Source: Xylanimonas allomyrinae (lineage in GTDB: Bacteria; Actinomycetota; Actinomycetes; Actinomycetales; Cellulomonadaceae). From it: DNA of 64,000 nucleotides. The notes under the pieces were generated by a model that ran no database searches, was not told the DNA's origin, and worked only from the letters and a program-made list of their open reading frames with translations. The position numbers and the translations under genes were made by a program. The stretch is taken from NCBI RefSeq assembly GCF_004135345.1, contig NZ_CP035495.1, positions 558,001 through 622,000 of the forward strand, in the 5' to 3' direction. This document shows, in pieces, positions 15,041 through 24,324 of the stretch (position 1 is its first letter; each line of letters opens with the position of its first letter).

Positions 15041-17332
15041 TCAGCGCCCGGCGCCGACCCGGGACCGACCGACTGCCGCGACTCCCGCGGTGACGTCGCG
15101 CGTGAGCTGGGCGAGCCGGTCCTTGCCGAGCGGATCGACCTGCGCGGCGTAGCGCTCGGCCTCCAGCGCGCCCGCGAGCGAGGTGAGCGCGTCCTGCACC
15201 GGGTCCGGGATCGCCTCGCCTGTGCGGGCAGCCCAGGCGCGCGCCACCTCCTGAGGCGCTTGGCGCGGGGTCGTCGCGGTCGGGAGAGTGATGCCCGCTC
15301 CGGCGAGCGCCGTCACGACGCGTACCCACGCGGACTCGGCGTCGAGCGGGGGACGCACGGACCGACGGCGCAACCACAGGACCACGATCGCCGCTCCGGC
15401 CGTGAGCGCGAGGCCCGCACCGACGAGCCAGCCGCGCGAGGACGACGTCCCCTCCACGACCTGCTCCTGGGCGCGCGGTGTGGCCGGGGAGGTGCCTGGT
15501 GCGGGCGCCTGGGCCGTCGCTGCGGTCGTGGGCGCCGTGCGCTCGTCGGCGGTGGGCGTCGGTGCGGGGCTCGCGCCGACGCTCGACGGGTCGGCGTAGG
15601 AGGGGACGGCGCCGGCCTGGATGGCGGGCGTCGGTTCGAAGCGGACCCAGCCGCTGCCGGGGAAGTAGAGCTCGGGCCAGGCGTGCGAGTCCTCGCCCGT
15701 CACGGTCCACCGGACGCCACCGTCGACGGGGGTGCCGGGTAGGTAGCCGACGCCCAGGCGGGCCGGGATGCCGAGCGTGCGGGCCAGCGTCACCATCGTC
15801 GTGGCGAACTGGACGCAGAAGCCCTGGCGCTGCTGGAGGAAGTCCCACACGGGGTCGCCGGTCTCCCCGCGCGGCACCTCGACGTCGTAGGTGAAGCGTG
15901 TGGCGTCGCGCAGGTACGACTGGAGGGCGACGGCGCGGTCGTAGTCGGTGGCGGCGTCGCCGACGATCTCGCGGGCGGTGCGCGCGATGTCGGCCTCATG
16001 GCTCGTCGTCGGCACGGAGAGGAACTCGTCGGAGACGACGTCGGCGCCTGCGGGCGCGTCCCGCAGGGCGTCGGCGGTCAACGAGCGCGGGTGGACGTCG
16101 AGCGTGAAGGTGTCGCCGTCATGCGTCGTGGGGCCTCCGACGACCTCGTCGCGGTCGGCGTCGTAGCGCCAGCCACCGTCGGCCGTGACGGCGCGCGGCT
16201 CGATCGACAAGGGCAGCCGGTCCTCGCGCATGGTGCCGACGGTGACGTCGACGCGTGTCGGCTCTTCGGCCGGGCGCGTCTCCTGAGGGAAGAGGAGATC
16301 GCCGGGTTCGAACTCGACGCCGTCGACGTCGGGACCGCCGGTCCAGTGACGGCCGTCGAACGACGACAGGGTCAGGAGCCTCAGCGGTCCGACGGTCGAG
16401 CCGGTCGAGGTCCGGTAGCTCAGCACCTCCGCGGTCGAACGCGTGCTGAGCGAGCGGGCCATGTCGAGGTCGTCGGCGAGCCGCACGGAGCGTGCCGTCG
16501 TCGTGAACAGGGATGTCCAGGATCCACCGGACCCGGTCGTCCCCCCGGCGGCCGCCGAGGCCGCGAGCGCAAGCGCGGTGACGCCGGCAGCCGTGACGGT
16601 CGTCCGCGCCGCCCGCCGCCACTCGGCTTGCCGTACCTGCGCTCCGACGCGCAGGTCGTGCGTGCGTCGTGTCGCGGGCGGCGCGTCGAGCGCGAGGCCG
16701 AGCAGGAGCGTGGCCGCGGTGACGGCGAAGGTCACGCGCGGCACGCCGCCCGTGAGCACGAGCTGGGGGAGCCACAGCACCAGCACGGCGGCGGCCGCGA
16801 GCAGCGGGTGTCGCAGGCCTGAGGCGAGCGCGTCCGCCGCGAGGAGCACCCCGAGCGCGCCGCCTACGCACAGCAGGGCGACGGGCGCGGTGGCGACGAC
16901 GGGAGCGACCTCGCCGCGGATGATCTCGCCGGCCGCCCCGAGCAGGTCGCCGAGGCGCGAGAACGACCCGGCGTCCGGGAGCCACTGCGTCGTCCCGCCG
17001 ACTCCCCCGAAGCGCGCAAGCAGGTACCAGGCCGCGACGAGCGTGCCCACCAGAGTGGGGACGCTCGAGGACGTGCCGCCGTCGTCGCGCGGGACACGCC
17101 CGATCTGCGCGCCGGCCCGGGCCGCGGCGGCGACCCGGGCCCGGCGCCCGCCGATCGCGGCGCGTGTCGCGGCGATCGCGGCCCCGACCAGCAGCACACC
17201 ACCGACGCCGACGGCAGGCCACGGTGGCAGCACGATCGTGCGCAGCCCGAGCATGGACGTCAGGACTGCGAGCATCACCAGCCCGGTCGAGACGGCGAGT
17301 CGCACGGTCGCCGGGGTCCTGGCCGGGATCAT
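15041..17332 (-). CDS. TgpA-like membrane transglutaminase-domain protein
   Basis: 763 aa. Several N-terminal membrane helices (to about residue 230) are followed by an extracytoplasmic region with a transglutaminase core: Cys in GFCVQFATTM, His in EDSHAWPELYF, and Asp-region WVRFEPTP. A Ser/Pro/Thr-rich linker, one membrane helix (WLVGAGLALTAGAAIVVLWL) and a cytoplasmic tail complete it. It is the third gene of the moxR-DUF58-transglutaminase operon and its ATG overlaps the DUF58 stop (ATGA). Homologues are thought to crosslink or process envelope proteins; the substrate is unknown. An intact G6 run encodes GlyGly in its N-terminal third. Confidence 0.85.
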   Translation of the reverse strand: MIPARTPATVRLAVSTGLVMLAVLTSMLGLRTIVLPPWPAVGVGGVLLVGAAIAATRAAIGGRRARVAAAARAGAQIGRVPRDDGGTSSSVPTLVGTLVAAWYLLARFGGVGGTTQWLPDAGSFSRLGDLLGAAGEIIRGEVAPVVATAPVALLCVGGALGVLLAADALASGLRHPLLAAAAVLVLWLPQLVLTGGVPRVTFAVTAATLLLGLALDAPPATRRTHDLRVGAQVRQAEWRRAARTTVTAAGVTALALAASAAAGGTTGSGGSWTSLFTTTARSVRLADDLDMARSLSTRSTAEVLSYRTSTGSTVGPLRLLTLSSFDGRHWTGGPDVDGVEFEPGDLLFPQETRPAEEPTRVDVTVGTMREDRLPLSIEPRAVTADGGWRYDADRDEVVGGPTTHDGDTFTLDVHPRSLTADALRDAPAGADVVSDEFLSVPTTSHEADIARTAREIVGDAATDYDRAVALQSYLRDATRFTYDVEVPRGETGDPVWDFLQQRQGFCVQFATTMVTLARTLGIPARLGVGYLPGTPVDGGVRWTVTGEDSHAWPELYFPGSGWVRFEPTPAIQAGAVPSYADPSSVGASPAPTPTADERTAPTTAATAQAPAPGTSPATPRAQEQVVEGTSSSRGWLVGAGLALTAGAAIVVLWLRRRSVRPPLDAESAWVRVVTALAGAGITLPTATTPRQAPQEVARAWAARTGEAIPDPVQDALTSLAGALEAERYAAQVDPLGKDRLAQLTRDVTAGVAAVGRSRVGAGR

Positions 17333-18627
17333 TCGGCACGCTCCGCGAGCGCCGACCATGCCCGGTCGTGCGACGTCCCCGGGGACGTCGTCGCGACCCG
17401 CCAGCCCGCGGACCGCAGGACGGCGACGGAAGTCGCGGCGTCGGTGGCACGCCGGGCGACGAGAAGCGCCCAGCACGAGGCCCCCTCGGTCGACAGCGCG
17501 GCCAGCTCGCCCAGCGCGTCCGTGGACTGGGGGTGGAGGACGGCGACCATGACCTCGCCGGGGGTGCGTCCGGCGCGCAGGGAGCGTGCGGTCTCGGCGA
17601 GCGCCGCGTCGGCGTCTGCCGCGGTGCGAGGACCGGCCAGGTCGACGGTCGCGTCGAGCAGGGCGGGCCGGCCGGTGCGTGCGCCGGTGACGAACCGAGG
17701 GGAGTCGCCCAGCGCCGCGCGTGCGGTCGGGACGAGCCGCACGGGGTGGCCGGCGTCGAGGAACGAGCACGCGAGCGACGCGACGAGCTCGACCGCCCAC
17801 TCGCCGTCGCCGTGCAGCGTCCCGGCGACCGACCGCTGCTCCCCGGGAGCGGGCAGGAGCGCGCGGTCGAGCACGACGGAGACGGGCCGCACCCCGGCGG
17901 CCTCGTCGGTGCGCACCATGAGGCGTCCCTGCCGGGCCGCGGTCGGCCAGTGCACGCGGCGCGGGTCGTCGCCGGCCACGTACTCGCGCAGCACCGCGTC
18001 GTCGGGTGCGGTGCGGCGTGCGCCTGTGCCCACGTTCTCGAGGTCGCCCAGCAGACCGGTGTGCACCGCCAGCTCGGTCGTGCGGGGCCACACGGTGACG
18101 ACGGTGGGTGCGCCGAGCGGCTGAGTGGTGCGGACGAGCCCGAACGCGTCGGTCCGCGTGGTCAGCAGCGGTCCCAGCGGCCAGTGCCCGCGCCGTGCGG
18201 GGTGGATCGCGTACCGGACCTGGATGCGGTCGGGTCGTGCGGACACGCGTGCGCGCACGCCCGAGGAGCCGGCGAGCTCGTGCGAGGCCTGCTCGGAGAG
18301 CCGGATGCGCGCGAGCCTCTCGAAGGCGGCCGCCGTCGGCCGCGCGGGGCCGACGAGCAGCTGTGTTGCGGCCTCCTGGCCACGCACGACGGGGTCGGGC
18401 GTCACCTGCCGTGTCACGGCCAGGGCGCCGCGCCCGGCGTCGAGGCGCTGCACCCCGTGGGTGATCCAGGCGACGGCCACGGCGCCGAGTGCGGCTGCGC
18501 CGAGGCCGACGGCGTCGGGCACGCGCAGCAGACCTCCGAGCACGGTGAGGACGACGCCGACCACGGCCAGCGTGACGCCGCGGCGTGTGGGGCGCACCCG
18601 CGCGATGCGGCGCAGCGTTCCCGTCAT
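17329..18627 (-). CDS. DUF58 domain protein
   Basis: 432 aa. Two N-terminal membrane helices (GVTLAVVGVVLTVLGGLL; VGLGAAALGAVAVAWI) precede a beta-rich region and the DUF58 signature VLREYVAGDDPRRVHWPTAARQGRLMVR, then a von Willebrand A-like fold (PVSVVLDRALLP). It is nearly always encoded between a MoxR ATPase and a transglutaminase protein, as here. Its ATG overlaps the moxR stop by one base. It probably works with MoxR in envelope protein maturation, inferred from context. Confidence 0.85.
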   Translation of the reverse strand: MTGTLRRIARVRPTRRGVTLAVVGVVLTVLGGLLRVPDAVGLGAAALGAVAVAWITHGVQRLDAGRGALAVTRQVTPDPVVRGQEAATQLLVGPARPTAAAFERLARIRLSEQASHELAGSSGVRARVSARPDRIQVRYAIHPARRGHWPLGPLLTTRTDAFGLVRTTQPLGAPTVVTVWPRTTELAVHTGLLGDLENVGTGARRTAPDDAVLREYVAGDDPRRVHWPTAARQGRLMVRTDEAAGVRPVSVVLDRALLPAPGEQRSVAGTLHGDGEWAVELVASLACSFLDAGHPVRLVPTARAALGDSPRFVTGARTGRPALLDATVDLAGPRTAADADAALAETARSLRAGRTPGEVMVAVLHPQSTDALGELAALSTEGASCWALLVARRATDAATSVAVLRSAGWRVATTSPGTSHDRAWSALAERAE

Positions 18628-19703
18628 CAGCGACGGCCTGGGGCAGGTGGCACCGGCGTGCGCTCGACGATCTGTGTCACGACGTCCTGCGGCGTCGTGC
18701 CCTGCAGGCGCGTCTCGGTCGTGAGGATGAGGCGGTGGGCGATGACGGGGACGGCCAGCGCCTGGACGTCGTCGGGCAGGACGTGCTCGCGCCCGGCCAT
18801 GGCGGCGCTGGCCTTGGCCGCCTTGAGCAGCTGGAGCGACGCGCGCGGTGACGCGCCGAGCCGCAGCGCGGTGTGCCCGCGCGTGGCGCCGACGAGCTCG
18901 AGGACGTACTGCTTGACGGCCGGTGCGGCGTACACGTGCCGCACGAGGTCCGCCAGCCGGAGCATCGTCGCGCCGGTGGTCACGGGCGCCAGGTGCGCGA
19001 GCGGCGAGGTTGCCTCCTGCCGGTCCAGCATGAGCATCTCGGCGTCGTGGTCCGGGTAGCCGACGGTCAGGCGGGCCATGAACCGGTCGCGCTGCGCCTC
19101 GGGCAGAGGGTAGGTGCCCTCCATCTCGACGGGGTTCTGCGTTGCGACGACGAGGAAGGGGCGCGGCAGCCGGTGCGTCGTGCCGTCGACCGTCGTCTGC
19201 CCTTCCTCCATGCACTCCAGGAGCGCCGACTGCGTCTTGGGCGACGCGCGGTTGATCTCGTCGCCGATCACGATGTTGCTGAAGACGGGTCCCGGGCGGA
19301 ACTCGAACTCGTGCGTCTGGGCGCGGAAGATGTTGACGCCCGTGAGGTCGCTCGGCAGCAGGTCGGGCGTGAACTGGATGCGGCCGACCTGGCAGTCGAT
19401 CGAGCGCGCGAGCGCCTTGGCCAGTGTGGTCTTGCCGACGCCGGGCACGTCCTCGACCAGGAGATGCCCCTCGGCGAGGAGCACGGCGACCGTGAGCCAG
19501 GCCAGGCTCGGCCGCCCCGTGGCGACGGACTCGATCGCGTCCCGGACGCGTGACGTCACGTCGACGAGCTCGTCCAGGCCGGCCCTCAGTGCACCCTGTT
19601 CCGACCCCAGGCCTGCCGACTGCTCGGCGCCCGGGGTGCCGGCGTCTGCGGGGCGGCGTGCGGGGGGTTCGGAGAGCGTCGGTGTGGCGGGCTCGGGGTG
19701 CAC
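18627..19703 (-). CDS. MoxR family AAA+ ATPase
   Basis: 358 aa. Walker A is EDVPGVGKTTLAKALA and Walker B is NIVIGDEINRASPKTQ; sensor/arginine regions are VVATQNPVEMEGTYPLPEAQRDRF, and the lid contains RLGASPRASLQLLKAAKA. MoxR proteins are chaperone-like ATPases that assemble metal-containing or envelope complexes. The GTG at 19703 is chosen because GGAGG sits 5 bases before it; the frame stays open far upstream without homology. First gene of the three-gene minus-strand operon, divergent from mraZ. Confidence 0.9.
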   Translation of the reverse strand: MHPEPATPTLSEPPARRPADAGTPGAEQSAGLGSEQGALRAGLDELVDVTSRVRDAIESVATGRPSLAWLTVAVLLAEGHLLVEDVPGVGKTTLAKALARSIDCQVGRIQFTPDLLPSDLTGVNIFRAQTHEFEFRPGPVFSNIVIGDEINRASPKTQSALLECMEEGQTTVDGTTHRLPRPFLVVATQNPVEMEGTYPLPEAQRDRFMARLTVGYPDHDAEMLMLDRQEATSPLAHLAPVTTGATMLRLADLVRHVYAAPAVKQYVLELVGATRGHTALRLGASPRASLQLLKAAKASAAMAGREHVLPDDVQALAVPVIAHRLILTTETRLQGTTPQDVVTQIVERTPVPPAPGRR

Positions 19704-19729
19704 GGGAACCTCCGCGTCGAGGGCGAGAA

Positions 19730-19779
19730 CCCCGTTCGGGGACACGGCCGAGCCTAATCGACCGACTCCCCGAACGGGG
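19730..19779 (-). promoter_or_regulatory. 12-bp inverted repeat at the moxR promoter
   Basis: CCCCGTTCGGGG (19730-19741) and its exact reverse complement CCCCGAACGGGG (19768-19779) are separated by 26 bases. Between them, on the minus strand, TAGGCT is a plausible -10. It sits 27-76 bases before the moxR GTG and could be an operator or an RNA hairpin. Confidence 0.45.
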
Positions 19780-19895
19780 CTCTCCCCGCGCCTCCCTGCG
19801 GCCCCCCGGGACCCCGCGGGGCCGCGCCACGGTGGGTCGCGCAGCTGGTTCCGGGCCGCCCGAGGCGCCCGGGGTGTCGCGGCATGTCCAAGTCC

Positions 19896-19911
19896 CTCCA
19901 CCGCTCTCCAC
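19896..19911 (-). promoter_or_regulatory. Inverted pair of TGGAG boxes, 10-bp period
   Basis: On the minus strand two GTGGAG copies begin exactly 10 bp apart. They are the same hexamer and period as the three copies in front of mraZ, but face the moxR side. This is a possible second MraZ site. Confidence 0.4.
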
Positions 19912-19992
19912 TGCGGCTTCGTGGCGCTGACCTGCACCGTCGCTCGCTGTCTGCGTCGTGGTGGGCCCCGCGCCGCCGAGTTGCCGGGTCTG

Positions 19993-20018
19993 GTGGAGGG
20001 AAGTGGAGTACGGTGGAG
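19993..20018 (+). promoter_or_regulatory. MraZ operator: three TGGAG-N5 direct repeats
   Basis: GTGGAG starts at 19993, 20003 and 20013, a strict 10-bp period. MraZ of E. coli binds three TGGG(A/G)-N5 repeats upstream of its own gene. The pattern and place match, 31 bases before the chosen mraZ start. The rest of 19704-20048 has no gene. Confidence 0.7.
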
Positions 20019-20048
20019 CCTGCGGGAGCGCTGAGGGAGGTGCAGGCC

Positions 20049-20516
20049 GTGGCAGGAGTGGAGTCGTTCGTCGGCACGGGCCTGCTGCTGGGCACGTACA
20101 CCCCGAAGCTCGACGAGAAGGGCCGGCTGATCCTCCCCGCGAAGTTCCGGGCCCGACTCGCTCCCGGACTGGTCATGACGCGAGGGCAGGAGCGCTGCCT
20201 CTTCCTCTTGCCGATGGACGAGTTCGGCCGCATGTACGAGCAGGTCCGGCAGGCTCCCGTGACCTCCCGTCAGGCGCGCGACTACCTGCGCGTGCTCCTG
20301 TCGGGGGCGAGCGACGAGGTGCCGGACAAGCAGGGCAGGGTCTCGATCCCGCCCGTGCTGCGCGAGTACGCAGGGCTCGACCGGGAGGTCGCCGTGATCG
20401 GCGCCGGCACCCGTGTCGAGGTCTGGGACCGCGTGGCGTGGGAGAGCTACCTGGCCGCACAGGAGTCGGCGTACTCCGAGACGGCCGAGCAGATCTTCCC
20501 GGACCTCGCCTTCTGA
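20049..20516 (+). CDS. mraZ: Transcriptional regulator MraZ
   Basis: 155 aa. It has two SpoVT/AbrB-like repeats: [22 protein letters not shown] and [21 protein letters not shown]. MraZ binds direct repeats upstream of the dcw cluster and controls it. Family members usually start at M-LGTY; here no ATG is available there, so the GTG at 20049, 8 bases after GGGAGG, is the best start and gives about a dozen extra residues. GTG codons at 20040 and 20058 are alternatives. Confidence 0.9.
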   Translation: MAGVESFVGTGLLLGTYTPKLDEKGRLILPAKFRARLAPGLVMTRGQERCLFLLPMDEFGRMYEQVRQAPVTSRQARDYLRVLLSGASDEVPDKQGRVSIPPVLREYAGLDREVAVIGAGTRVEVWDRVAWESYLAAQESAYSETAEQIFPDLAF

Positions 20517-20689
20517 CCGACAACTCCACAGCACGACCTCGGGGCCCCGCCCCGCGAGGCCTCCTCCCGCGAGGGGCTGACGCCACTTCCCCGGCGCCAG
20601 CAGGACGCGGAGGGAGACCTGGCCGGACGGGGTCCCGCTCGCCCCGGGTCCCTCCCGGGGCTCAGGCCGATCGAGACGAAGGAGGAGCC

Positions 20690-21712
20690 TTGGCCGACGA
20701 CGAGCGCAGCACCGCGGACCGCCACCAGCCGGTGCTCCTCCAGCGTTGCGTCGACCTGCTCGCTCCGGCGCTCGCCGAGCCCGGCAGCGTGCTGGTGGAC
20801 TGCACGCTCGGCATGGGTGGTCACACCGAGGCGGTGCTGGAGCAGGTGCCCGGTGCGCGAGTCGTGGGCATCGACCGCGACCCGCAGGCGCTGCGTCTGG
20901 CAGGCGAACGGCTCGCGCGCTTCGGCGACAGGTTCACCGCGGTGCACGCGGTCTACGACGAGATCGGCGACGTCGTCGCGCGTCTGGGGCTCGACGGCGT
21001 CCAGGGCGTGCTCATGGACCTCGGGGTCAGCTCGCTACAGCTCGACGAGGCCGGGCGCGGCTTCGCGTACGCCCAGGACGCGCCGCTCGACATGCGCATG
21101 GACCAGACGACCGGCATCACGGCGGCCGAGGTGCTCAACACCTACGACGAGCGCGAGCTCACGCGGGTCCTGCGCGAGTACGGCGAGGAACGCTTCGCCG
21201 CGAAGATCGCCCGTTCCGTCGTCCGACGACGCGTCGAGCGTCCCTGGGCACGCACGCACGAGCTCGCCGACCTGGTGCGCGCGTGCATCCCGGCCGCGAC
21301 CCGCAAGACGGGCGGCAACCCGTCGAAGCGCACGTTCCAGGCGTTGCGGATCGAGGTCAACGGAGAGCTCGAGGTGCTCGAGCGGGCCGTTCCGGCCGCG
21401 ATCGAGGCACTGGCCCTGGGTGGGCGCATCGTCGTCGAGTCGTACCACTCGCTCGAGGACCGCATCGTCAAGCGCGCCATCGCGCGCGGGACGACGTCGT
21501 CGGCGCCGCCTGGGCTGCCCGTCGAGCCCGAGACGCACCGGCCCTACCTCGAGGCGCTGACGCGCGGTGCCGAGGAGGCCGACGCCGACGAGCTCGTGCG
21601 CAACCCCCGCTCGGCCTCCGTACGGCTGCGTGCGGCGACCCGGACGCGGCCCACGCCCGCACACCTGAAGACAGGCACCCCCAGCATCACCCGCAAGGAG
21701 GAACGTCGATGA
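20690..21712 (+). CDS. rsmH: 16S rRNA (cytosine(1402)-N4)-methyltransferase RsmH
   Basis: 340 aa. The SAM-binding motif is [52 protein letters not shown], and the C-terminal [15 protein letters not shown] follow. It methylates C1402 in the decoding centre. The start is a TTG at 20690 placed 4 bases after GGAGGA; no ATG or GTG fits the conserved RHQPVLL N-terminus. The 173 bases separating it from mraZ are G+C-rich and empty of genes. The stop overlaps ftsL (ATGA). Confidence 0.93.
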   Translation: MADDERSTADRHQPVLLQRCVDLLAPALAEPGSVLVDCTLGMGGHTEAVLEQVPGARVVGIDRDPQALRLAGERLARFGDRFTAVHAVYDEIGDVVARLGLDGVQGVLMDLGVSSLQLDEAGRGFAYAQDAPLDMRMDQTTGITAAEVLNTYDERELTRVLREYGEERFAAKIARSVVRRRVERPWARTHELADLVRACIPAATRKTGGNPSKRTFQALRIEVNGELEVLERAVPAAIEALALGGRIVVESYHSLEDRIVKRAIARGTTSSAPPGLPVEPETHRPYLEALTRGAEEADADELVRNPRSASVRLRAATRTRPTPAHLKTGTPSITRKEERR

Positions 21713-22137
21713 GCGCACTTCGAGCCCCGGCCGCAGTTCCGAGCCGCCCGGTCGCGCCGTCGCGACGCACCCGCCTGACCGCGCTGCCCGGAGGCCGCGC
21801 CGAACGGGGGCGGCGGTTCGCCGCCGTGCGCGCGCCGCTCCAGGCGCGCTCGGGCGTGCCGTTCCTGGTGATGTGCGGGTCGGTGCTGGCCGCGGCGCTG
21901 CTGGCCGTGCTCGTGCTCAACACCACGATGGCGCGGGGCTCCTACGAGATGACCCGGCTGCAGTCCGACGGCGTTCGTGCGGCGCAGGACGTCGAGTCGA
22001 CGCAGGAGAGCCTGCGCGCGGCCGAGGCCTCGCTCGAGCAGCGGGCGACGCGCCTGGGCATGGTGCCGAGCGAGGGTGCGGCGTTCCTCGACGTCACGGC
22101 CGCGGCGGCCGCCGCCGTGCCCGAGGCCGGGCAGTGA
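21709..22137 (+). CDS. ftsL: Cell division protein FtsL-like
   Basis: 142 aa: a basic cytoplasmic N-terminus of about 45 residues, one membrane helix ([22 protein letters not shown]), then a short coiled coil ([32 protein letters not shown]). This bitopic plan and the position between rsmH and ftsI identify FtsL, which bridges FtsQ/FtsB to the FtsWI septal synthase. Sequence conservation is low in this family, so the call rests on topology and position. Both ends overlap their neighbours by 4 bases. Confidence 0.8.
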   Translation: MSALRAPAAVPSRPVAPSRRTRLTALPGGRAERGRRFAAVRAPLQARSGVPFLVMCGSVLAAALLAVLVLNTTMARGSYEMTRLQSDGVRAAQDVESTQESLRAAEASLEQRATRLGMVPSEGAAFLDVTAAAAAAVPEAGQ

Positions 22138-24215
22138 CGCGGCGCGAGGTTCCCGCGACACGCGCGGGCGCCTCGCGCCCTCCAACGGGCTCGACCGCGC
22201 AGAATCGGGACGTGACCGGGAGCCGGGGCGGTGCCCGCCAGCAGCCGAACGCGGCGCGCACGACGCGCGGTGCGGCGTCGGCCCGTACGCCGGCAACCGC
22301 GCGCGCGGGCAAGCCGGCCGTCGGCGCGGCCGCGAGGCCCGCGGCGGGGCGTGCCGCCCGGCCTGCTCGTACGACGCCGCGTGCCCAGGCCCGCCCCACG
22401 GCCGTTGCGCGCTCGTCGGGCACGGTCCAGCGCCGCGTCGTGCCACCTCGCCCGCCGCGCGCGGCGTCGCCCGAGAAGCGGCAGCGCTGGCTGACGGTGA
22501 TCGCGGCGCTCGTCGTCGCCGTGTTCATCGGCCGGCTCGTCCAGGTCCAGGTCTTCATGGCGCCGGACCTGGCCGCGGAGGCGCGCAGCCTGCGCACCAC
22601 GACCGTCGTCGAGCCCGCGCACCGCGGGGAGATCACCGACCGCAACGGCGTCGTGCTCGCGACGTCGGTCGACCGGTACACGGTGTCGGCCGACCCCAAG
22701 GCCGTCCAGAGCTTCCGCGCGTACGGCCGCACCGACGCCGACGACCACCCGGTCGCGGACGGGGCGCTCGGCGTGGCACAGCTGCTGGCACCCGTGCTGG
22801 GCACGAACAAGGCCGAGCTCGCCGCGAAGATCAACGGCACGTCGCGGTACGTGCTGCTCGCGCGCAACGTCGAGCCGGAGAAGCAGCGTGAGATCCGCGC
22901 GCTCAACCTCCAGGCGTACATCCGCACCGAGCTGGTCTCCAAGCGCGTCTACCCCGCGGGTTCGGTGGCGGGGACGCTGGTCGGCTTCGTCGACGACGAG
23001 CAGAAGGGGCAGGGCGGCCTCGAGAAGGCGTACGACGCCGTGCTCGCGGGAACGGCGGGCAAGGTCACCTACGAACGCTCGCTCGACGGCGTGCGCATCC
23101 CCGGCGCCGAGCAGGACTCGACGCTCGCCGTGCCGGGCGGCGACGTCGTGCTGACGATCGACCACGACGTCCAGTGGAAGGCCGAGTCGGCGATCAACGA
23201 CATGGTGAGCAAGTCGGGTGCGGCCTACGGCATCGTGCTCGTCGAGGACGCGAAGACGGGGGAGATGCTCGCCATCGCCGACTCGGGTTCGGCCGACCCC
23301 AACGACCGCTCGACCGCGAGCGTCGCCAAGGGATCGCGTGCCGTTCAGGACGTGTTCGAGCCAGGCTCGACCGGCAAGGTCGTCACGATGGCAGCCGCGC
23401 TCGAGTCGGGGGCGTGGACGCCCGGCAGCCAGTTCACGGTGCCGTACATGTTCACCACGCCCAACGGGCAGACGTTCCGGGACTCCCACGACCATCCCGT
23501 CGAGCAGCTCACGCTCGCCGGGGTGCTCGCGCAGTCGTCGAACTCGGGCACGGTGCAGATCGCGGAGAAGATCCCGCCGCAGGTCCAGTACGACTACATG
23601 CACAAGTTCGGGTTCGGCCAGACGACCGGACTGGGCCTGCCGGGCGAGTCGCGCGGCATCCTGCACCCCGCCGACCAGTGGGACGGGCGCACCCGCTACA
23701 CCGTGGCGTTCGGCCAGGGCGTCTCGGTCAACGCCATGCAGGCGACCGGCGTGTTCACGACGGTCGCCAACGGGGGAGTCAGCGTGCCTCCGACGCTGGT
23801 CAAGGGCACGCGTACCCCGGGCGGCGACCTGGAGCCCACCTCGACCGCCGCAGGGTCGCGCGTCATCTCCGAGGAGACCGCCGCGACGCTCCTGCACATG
23901 CTGGAGGAGGTCACCGGTGAGGACGGCACCGCTCAGGCGGCGCAGATCCCCGGGTACCGCGTCGCCGGCAAGACGGGCACGGCGCAGATCTTCCTGCCGA
24001 GCGGCGGCTACACCTACATGGCGTCGTTCATCGGCGTCGCCCCGGCGGACAACCCGCGCTACACCGTGTCGGTGTTCCTCAAGAGCCCGCACAGCTCGAT
24101 CTTCGGCGGCGTCGTGGCGGCGCCGGTGTTCCGGGACGTCATGAGCTTCGTGCTCCAGAAGGAGGCCGTACCGCCGAGCGAGCCCGCGCCCGAGCCGCTT
24201 CCGCTGACCTGGTGA
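22134..24215 (+). CDS. ftsI: Penicillin-binding protein 2/3 (FtsI), septal transpeptidase
   Basis: 693 aa. A long basic Ala/Arg/Pro cytoplasmic tail (about 120 residues) precedes the membrane anchor RWLTVIAALVVAVFIGRLVQV, the pedestal (AHRGEITDRNGVVLATS) and the transpeptidase domain. Active-site motifs are SxxK in EPGSTGKVVTM, SSN in QSSNSGTVQ, and KTGT in VAGKTGTAQIF. It crosslinks septal peptidoglycan with FtsW. The GTG at 22134 overlaps the ftsL stop (GTGA) and is preferred; a GTG near 22212 would remove part of the low-complexity tail. Confidence 0.93.
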   Translation: MTRREVPATRAGASRPPTGSTAQNRDVTGSRGGARQQPNAARTTRGAASARTPATARAGKPAVGAAARPAAGRAARPARTTPRAQARPTAVARSSGTVQRRVVPPRPPRAASPEKRQRWLTVIAALVVAVFIGRLVQVQVFMAPDLAAEARSLRTTTVVEPAHRGEITDRNGVVLATSVDRYTVSADPKAVQSFRAYGRTDADDHPVADGALGVAQLLAPVLGTNKAELAAKINGTSRYVLLARNVEPEKQREIRALNLQAYIRTELVSKRVYPAGSVAGTLVGFVDDEQKGQGGLEKAYDAVLAGTAGKVTYERSLDGVRIPGAEQDSTLAVPGGDVVLTIDHDVQWKAESAINDMVSKSGAAYGIVLVEDAKTGEMLAIADSGSADPNDRSTASVAKGSRAVQDVFEPGSTGKVVTMAAALESGAWTPGSQFTVPYMFTTPNGQTFRDSHDHPVEQLTLAGVLAQSSNSGTVQIAEKIPPQVQYDYMHKFGFGQTTGLGLPGESRGILHPADQWDGRTRYTVAFGQGVSVNAMQATGVFTTVANGGVSVPPTLVKGTRTPGGDLEPTSTAAGSRVISEETAATLLHMLEEVTGEDGTAQAAQIPGYRVAGKTGTAQIFLPSGGYTYMASFIGVAPADNPRYTVSVFLKSPHSSIFGGVVAAPVFRDVMSFVLQKEAVPPSEPAPEPLPLTW

Positions 24216-24254
24216 GCGCCGACCGACGGGTGCCGTGCCGGTACCGGTGTCCAG

Positions 24255-24273
24255 CCGCCGCGAACAGCGGCGG
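24255..24273 (+). terminator. Hairpin between ftsI and murE
   Basis: A 7-bp stem CCGCCGC/GCGGCGG with a GAACA loop lies 40 bases after the ftsI stop. It precedes a separate murE promoter and may end or attenuate the first transcript. Confidence 0.5.
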
Positions 24274-24312
24274 AGCGCGTCCGTCCCGGCCGGTTCCGGG
24301 CGTGGCACGGGC

Positions 24313-24318
24313 TAGGGT
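24313..24318 (+). promoter_or_regulatory. -10 box for leaderless murE
   Basis: TAGGGT lies 6 bases before the murE GTG. No Shine-Dalgarno is present. Confidence 0.5.
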
Positions 24319-24324
24319 CTACTC

